From Blepharisma japonicum (lineage: Eukaryota; Ciliophora; Heterotrichea; Heterotrichida; Blepharismidae), in contig CATKHK010000022.1 of NCBI GenBank assembly GCA_949751835.1, positions 434,001-498,000 of the forward strand: DNA of 64,000 bases. Reading direction: 5' to 3'. Made by a program: the position numbers and the translations under genes. Of this stretch, positions 59,692 to 64,000 are shown piece after piece. The notes beneath the pieces are model-generated. The model was not told where the DNA came from. It saw only the letters and a list, made by a program, of their open reading frames with translations, and searched no databases. Numbering within the stretch: the stretch's first letter is position 1; the number at the start of each line of letters is the position of its first letter.

Positions 59692-59754
59692 ATTCATAGC
59701 GCCATTGTTTCTTTTTAGAGGTTGTAATGTGCGAATCCTGCTTCTTGTTTCCAT
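59692..59754 (-). other. Upstream in-frame ORF before the cyclin
   Basis: ATG 59754 starts 21 protein-like, Arg-rich codons in the same frame as the cyclin, then TAA at 59689-59691, 21 nt before the annotated cyclin ATG. It could be a uORF, a read-through leader, or a coding exon whose frame I misread. Confidence 0.4.
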
Positions 59755-60466
59755 ATTTAAATTATGAATCTATTTATGCGTAAAGCTCATTTATTTGACA
59801 ATAAACTTCATTCTTAACAAATTCAAATTTTTTTTTAATTTTTAATGGAAATTATATTTAGAATGATTGAAATTTGGAAAATAAAAGAAAATGATTTTTA
59901 CAGATAAGGAATGATCCTTCCATTTAAAGTGTTACCTCATTTCTAAATAGATTTTTACAATCAAATATTTTATATTAATTTAGCTTTCCATTAGTTTTTA
60001 GCATTTATTGTAAATATAAGATGCATTTCTTAAAAATTTTAAGCCTAATTGATTCTTGGTAATAAAAATAGTATAAATGCTTTGTTACCAAACTACGATT
60101 GCTTAGAGAAGCCAGCATAACAATATTATATTTTTATTGTCCTGGCAATTGCATTATAAAATATTTTTAAAATATGCTTGCTAGTGAGTATTAATATGCT
60201 TTAAGAAGGTTATAACTTTCTAGATGCAACAGAATATTAATTAATTTTGCGTTAGAGCTTGAAGCATTCTTTTGTTAATATTATGTCCTTATTTATTTCA
60301 TATTTAAAGAATTTATTATCATCGATCCTTGAATAAGCATTAATTTATTTTTTTCTTTTTTATAAATAAAGCCTTGGCACCAAGATTAATTTTGAATGGT
60401 GCGTTATAAATGATAACTGTAATATGAATTTTCGTTTCAATTATCATCAGAAAAGCTAGACTTTAA
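59755..60466. other. Intergenic
   Basis: About 710 nt of strongly AT-rich DNA. No gene recognised; the relic at 60467 lies at its end. Confidence 0.5.
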
Positions 60467-61060
60467 ACAGGAAATGGAGCAATTTGCCCTAATAACTGTA
60501 TTTATTGCGAAGTTGATAATATTTGCATTATTTGCAATGATGGGTGATATGAGGACGCAGGAAGTTGCATTCAATGTGATTCAAGTTGCAGTAAATGTTC
60601 ATCTTTTACTTATCGCTTAAGCTGCTCAAACATCAGGCTATGCTCCCTCATCACCAAGAACTTGCAAATGTTCTTCTAATGAATATAAAACTTCTTCAAA
60701 TCCTTTATTTTGTGGGGCTTGTGATAGTACCTGCAGTTCGTGTGTAGGTTCTGCACTTAATCAATGCTTTGCTTGCACTGACACTTCATTAACTATGAAT
60801 TCATCACCTGGAATCTGTAAGCGTGGAGAAGCACAATATGTAAAAAATACAAATCCTCTAACTTGTTCAAGTTGCCATACTCATGCCATTCATGTGCCGC
60901 ACGAGAGCCAAATCAATATCTAACTTGTTATGATTCTCCAATAACTATTGCATCGCCCCCTGGAAGCTGCATTTGTTGTAGTTCGCAATATATCAGTACT
61001 AAAAGAAACTTGCATTGTCCTTCAAAATTCATTGGAGAGTGATTTGTCCCCATTAGATAG
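60467..61060 (+). pseudogene. Frameshifted Cys-rich surface-protein gene relic
   Basis: Three Cys-rich blocks of the furin/GF-receptor-like type seen in ciliate surface proteins: CPNNCIYCEVDNICIICNDG and CDSSCSKCSS (frame 2, from 60467), then CKCSSNEYK, CGACDSTCSSCV and CFACTDTS (frame 0, about 60621-60880), then CHSCAAREPNQYLTCYD and CICCSSQY (frame 2 again, about 60881, to TAG 61058-61060). Two shifts, near 60630 and 60880, break the frame; I found no 15-16 nt GT-AG intron to explain them. There is no start codon context or signal peptide. Either a decaying gene fragment or sequence errors in a real gene. Confidence 0.65.
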
Positions 61061-61350
61061 CGACAATCATTCATAATAATAATTTTTCTTTATATAAAAA
61101 AAAAATAGTTAATATAAATCAGTTATATTATATGCGCACATAATATTACGATCAAATAAATATAAAAGATAGGCTATAAATAATTAGATAAAAACCAATG
61201 ATAGTCTTTTAGTTTATTAAGCATCAGCTGATACTTATTGAAAAATACCAAAAGAAATAATATTTTATATATAAAAAACTTGGTAACTTTTCTTTGTCAA
61301 TATCTATCATTAAATGGTTTAAGCCCAATATATTAATTTAAACATATTAT

Positions 61351-62427
61351 TTATTTTAAGTTTGGATGGCTTTCTAACAACTTTGAACAAATTCTTCTCC
61401 CATATTTGCTATGCTTTAATTTTCCCATAAGCGTTTTTATAGAATATAGCATCTGGCTTAGCAAAGCAGGTTCATCAAGAGAAAGCGCACGTTGAATTAC
61501 TAAATAGTAATTACCATAATTCGCATATTGGTCAAATATCATTTTTTCAAAATTTTCAGGCTTGCAAATTTCTTTGATAATTATTTGCTGAGTTTCTGGG
61601 GTGTTGGCTTGTAGACATTTTTCTATTACATTTGATGAATATTTTTGAGAAGCATAATTTTTAATATCATTTAGAAAAATCATAGCGAGCTTGGAGTTTA
61701 TATTAGGCTTTCCTAAACTTATTACATATTGAACTACATAGTTGCCAAACGGATCATTAATAAGAAAAGCAGCATGCTTTATGATATTTCCTACTAAATT
61801 GTCTAGTTGATAAGGCAAAGCTGCATCAATGCACCTTTGCACTACGCAGCAGCCATGCTTATTTATAGAAATTTCTATTAAATTTTCATTGATTTCATCA
61901 AAAATAATTTGGTTTTTTATAGGAGAAAAAGTGCTCAAGCATTTTTGTATTACATAGTTTCCATTAAGATCTTTAGAAAGCTCGATAACATGTGTTTTTA
62001 GGCTATTTGAAATAATTTCTATATACAGAGAATTGTGTGAAACCGCAGTAATTAGCTTTTGAATTCATCTTGTTCCATTCTTGGTTTGGGAAATTTTATA
62101 TAAATTTGATGATACTTTATTTAATATATTTTCAATTTGAGATTTTTCTTGCGAATTATTGGAATTTTCTAAAAAATCATCATTGGAAAGGCAAATATCG
62201 TCACTAAATAATGAGTGCTTATAAATTATTGAAGGGTTGGACTTTGTGTATAGAAGTTTAAAGTCTTTTTCGGCGCAATCATTGAAATCAGATGAATTTG
62301 AAAAAGCTGAGGAGTATATTGAAGATATTGAATATGAGAAGAGATTTGAGGAGCTAAGAGCTTTTGCAGAGTGAAATTGTTCAAAATTATTTTCATCATA
62401 GATTTTGGTATCATCAGGAGCTAACAT
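61351..62427 (-). CDS. Pumilio/PUF RNA-binding protein (358 aa)
   Basis: Post-transcriptional regulator that binds mRNA 3' UTRs. ATG 62427; one TGA Trp. After a Ser/Asn-rich N-terminus (1-115), PUF repeats are seen: GNYVIQKCL, HGCCVVQRCID, GNYVVQYVIS, SSNVIEKCL, and YANYGNYYLVIQRAL, and a last YGRRICSKLL. These have the Asn-x2-Gln and Ser-x3-Glu base-contact patterns. I count six to seven repeats, with the N-terminal ones less certain. The repeat at YANYGNYYLVIQ is one block longer than the norm. Confidence 0.9.
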
Positions 62428-62814
62428 CGCTTATGGTAATAGAATAATTTATTAAATTTCATTTTGATGGTGGATATTTTATTTCTAATATGGAAATCAA
62501 ATATATGAAAATTAATGATCATTTAAATGGAAATTATATTGCCAACAGATTTTATTATGTCAATTAAATTAAATATTTATAATATCTCAAATTAATGAAT
62601 ATAAAAGCATTCATTAAATTTTTGCTCAGAAATAAATTAAGGAAAGTATTTTAATACATCAAGCTATAAATTTAGAAGAAATAATCTTTCAATGTTTATT
62701 GATATTTTTTAAAGCATTTATTTATTTGTCTGAATCAAAATTAATATCTAGCTAAAATGCAAATATATAAAAATTATATCCTTCTTCTTCTATCAAAATT
62801 CTCATCAGATATAA
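62428..62814. other. Intergenic, divergent promoters
   Basis: About 390 nt, very AT-rich, between the Pumilio and the orphan gene. Nothing recognised. Confidence 0.5.
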
Positions 62815-63622
62815 ATGGAAGGTTTATCAAGAAAACAGAAAGAGCCAGGCCCATATCTCCACATTTCATTTGAAGATGAAACAGTTGAAGAGCAAATGCA
62901 CATGCTTTTAGGATTTTACAAAATGCCAACACTAGCTTATTATGGGGCTGGTTATCCTTTTGGAGGTAAAATTTCCTTAGATATGCTATGTATTATTCGT
63001 GCAAATCAAAATCACATACAACTGCCTCAAGAAATTTTATCAATAATAGCAGAAGCTCCAGAAATTTTTTATTCAACTCCTCCTCCAAACAAAAAAGGAG
63101 TTTGGCAGCCAAAGCCAGTTCAGATTCCTCACCCTGCAGAAATTAAATTTTATTTTATTGTGAGTGACATATCTGAACTTATTATAAGGGTAAAATAAAT
63201 ATCAGAAAGGTCCATTGCTTAACCTTGTTAACCATGCATGAGCATTTACAGATTTTCAAGGCTCAAGAAAGACAAAGCATATTCCTAATTGTATAATTCC
63301 TATTGAAGGGTTTCAAGAAGTAGAAAACAATGGGGTAAAATTTGGAAGTCTTAGAGCAGAATACATGTCAATGCATTTCAAAAAAGGAGCTTTGTGCATT
63401 TCACCGAATAATCATAAAGTCCTGATATCACCAGATGTTGCGATTAATAAATGCTGAACTATTTCACTTTTTGATGAAGAACCAAGAGCTTATGTTACTC
63501 TACAGTGGCTTTTGACGAGAAATGACTTATCGATGGCATTTTCAACGCCAAATAATTTGGCTGAGCTGTTAGGGTTTTTAGGGGATCCTTTATTAGATAG
63601 CATATTTCAAAGGATCAGTTAA
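62815..63622 (+). CDS. Orphan protein (263 aa)
   Basis: Not recognised. ATG 62815. A 16-nt intron (63190-63205) with GT-AG ends bridges what would otherwise be a TAA inside gtaaaataaatatcag. The second exon then runs 139 codons to TAA 63620-63622 with two TGA Trp. The sequence is compact and globular-looking: HISFEDETVEEQM, MPTLAYYGAGYPFGGK, PHPAEIKFYFIVSDI and YVTLQWLLTRNDLSM; no motif stands out. No signal peptide or TM helix. Confidence 0.72.
63190..63205 (+). other. 16-nt intron in the orphan gene 62815-63622
   Basis: gtaaaataaatatcag after LIIR; restores an open frame of 139 codons. Confidence 0.8.
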
Positions 63623-63700
63623 TCAAAGATTTTAAATTAGTAAAATTAATATTAATTTTAGTAATTATTGATAAATTCTTCTTGGATAGCAGACCTTAAT

Positions 63701-64000
63701 TTATGTAAAATTCATTAATTTTATGTTATCTTTTTTCTTCCAGTCAAAACAATAAATATCATCACCATATAAGATAAAAGCATAGCTTTCATTTATACCA
63801 TAATCAAAGCATTTTGAACGCTGAAATTGGCAAAAATCACTTCTCTCTATTATTGGATTTCAATGGTATGGATCGTTGAGATAACTTTCAAAAATATAAT
63901 CCATTGGCAATACAATATAAGCTCTCTGCTTTGCAACAAAAATGAATTTAATGGCTGTGATAGCACTAAATGATATCTCAGAATATGTGTTCGGGTAAGG
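63701..64000 (-). CDS. 3' end of an unidentified gene, cut by the window edge
   Basis: The minus strand from the last base reads PYPNTYSEISFSAITAIKFI, then DYIFESYLNDPYHW, and ends YGDDIYCFDWKKKDNIKLMNFT with TAA 63701-63703. Frame fits the window end with no remainder (99 codons plus stop), with TGA as Trp. The repeated pattern of Tyr/Phe and Asp-Ile-Tyr is reminiscent of propeller proteins such as kelch but I cannot call a family. The 5' part is missing. Confidence 0.6.

Noticed and set aside
60590-60900. Short introns to repair the Cys-rich relic
   Set aside because: No 15-16 nt GT-AG segment lies at either frame break.
1-64000. Karyorelict or Stentor origin
   Set aside because: Karyorelicts recode TAA/TAG as Gln, which does not occur here, and Stentor uses the standard code; TGA as Trp with 15-nt introns fits Blepharisma better.
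1-64000. tRNA, rRNA, CRISPR or prophage content
   Set aside because: No T-loop signature, rRNA segment, direct-repeat array or phage-like gene was seen.

Overview
The window looks like a stretch of heterotrich ciliate macronuclear DNA, most probably Blepharisma. Two features of the sequence say so. In-frame TGA codons sit where conserved families have tryptophan (for example the CDPK subdomain IX tryptophan near 12713, the PI3-kinase, the cyclin and Miro), while TAA and, less often, TAG end the reading frames. The genes are also interrupted only by tiny GT-AG introns: I find twelve, ten of 15 nt and two of 16 nt, and every 15-nt intron has A at position 10. The DNA is AT-rich and gene-dense: about 39 gene models and one gene relic in 64 kb, both strands mixed, UTRs short and no operon-like order. 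I saw no rRNA, tRNA or CRISPR array. The genus is an inference; code and intron size are read directly.

Layout. 1-5.4 kb: a basic low-complexity protein and a class I-like PI3-kinase. 5.5-11 kb: three paralogous kelch genes, two of them separated by 2 nt, with an intact DD34E (IS630/Tc1-like) transposase gene lodged between them. 12-15.4 kb: a CDPK and a PH-domain kinase. 15.5-21 kb (minus strand): an EF-hand orphan, a class II-like HDAC, acyl-CoA-binding protein and uracil-DNA glycosylase. 21-26 kb: a USP25/28-like deubiquitinase, RPL37, eIF6 and Atg8. 26-33.7 kb: mitochondrial SCOT, a double inositol-polyphosphate-kinase protein fused to a CISD3-like double CDGSH iron-sulfur domain, a six-TM Frag1/DRAM-like protein, a DHHC palmitoyltransferase and VPS26. 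33.8-44.7 kb: a 1249-aa coiled-coil protein, an ankyrin-DHHC protein, a sphingomyelinase-like phosphodiesterase and WDR17. 44.8-49.5 kb: a small orphan, Miro, a 58-aa twin CX9C protein, CHMP1 and BRAP. 49.7-56.7 kb: a 1728-aa surface protein with PPC-like repeats and two orphans. 56.9-64 kb: an AKR/Kv-beta protein, a cyclin, a frameshifted Cys-rich gene relic, a Pumilio protein, an orphan and one gene cut by the window edge.

The genes are mostly ordinary eukaryotic housekeeping and signalling genes with no shared pathway. Loose themes are membrane traffic and lipid signalling (PI3K, VPS26, CHMP1, Atg8, DHHC enzymes, IPK), ubiquitin (USP, BRAP) and mitochondria (SCOT, Miro, the CX9C protein). 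The most interesting items are the IPK-IPK-CISD3 fusion, the intact transposase gene without visible terminal repeats, the BRAP with a broken RING, the DFD-type CDPK and the placement of introns directly after the initiator ATG. All gene models here were read by eye, without database search or transcript data.
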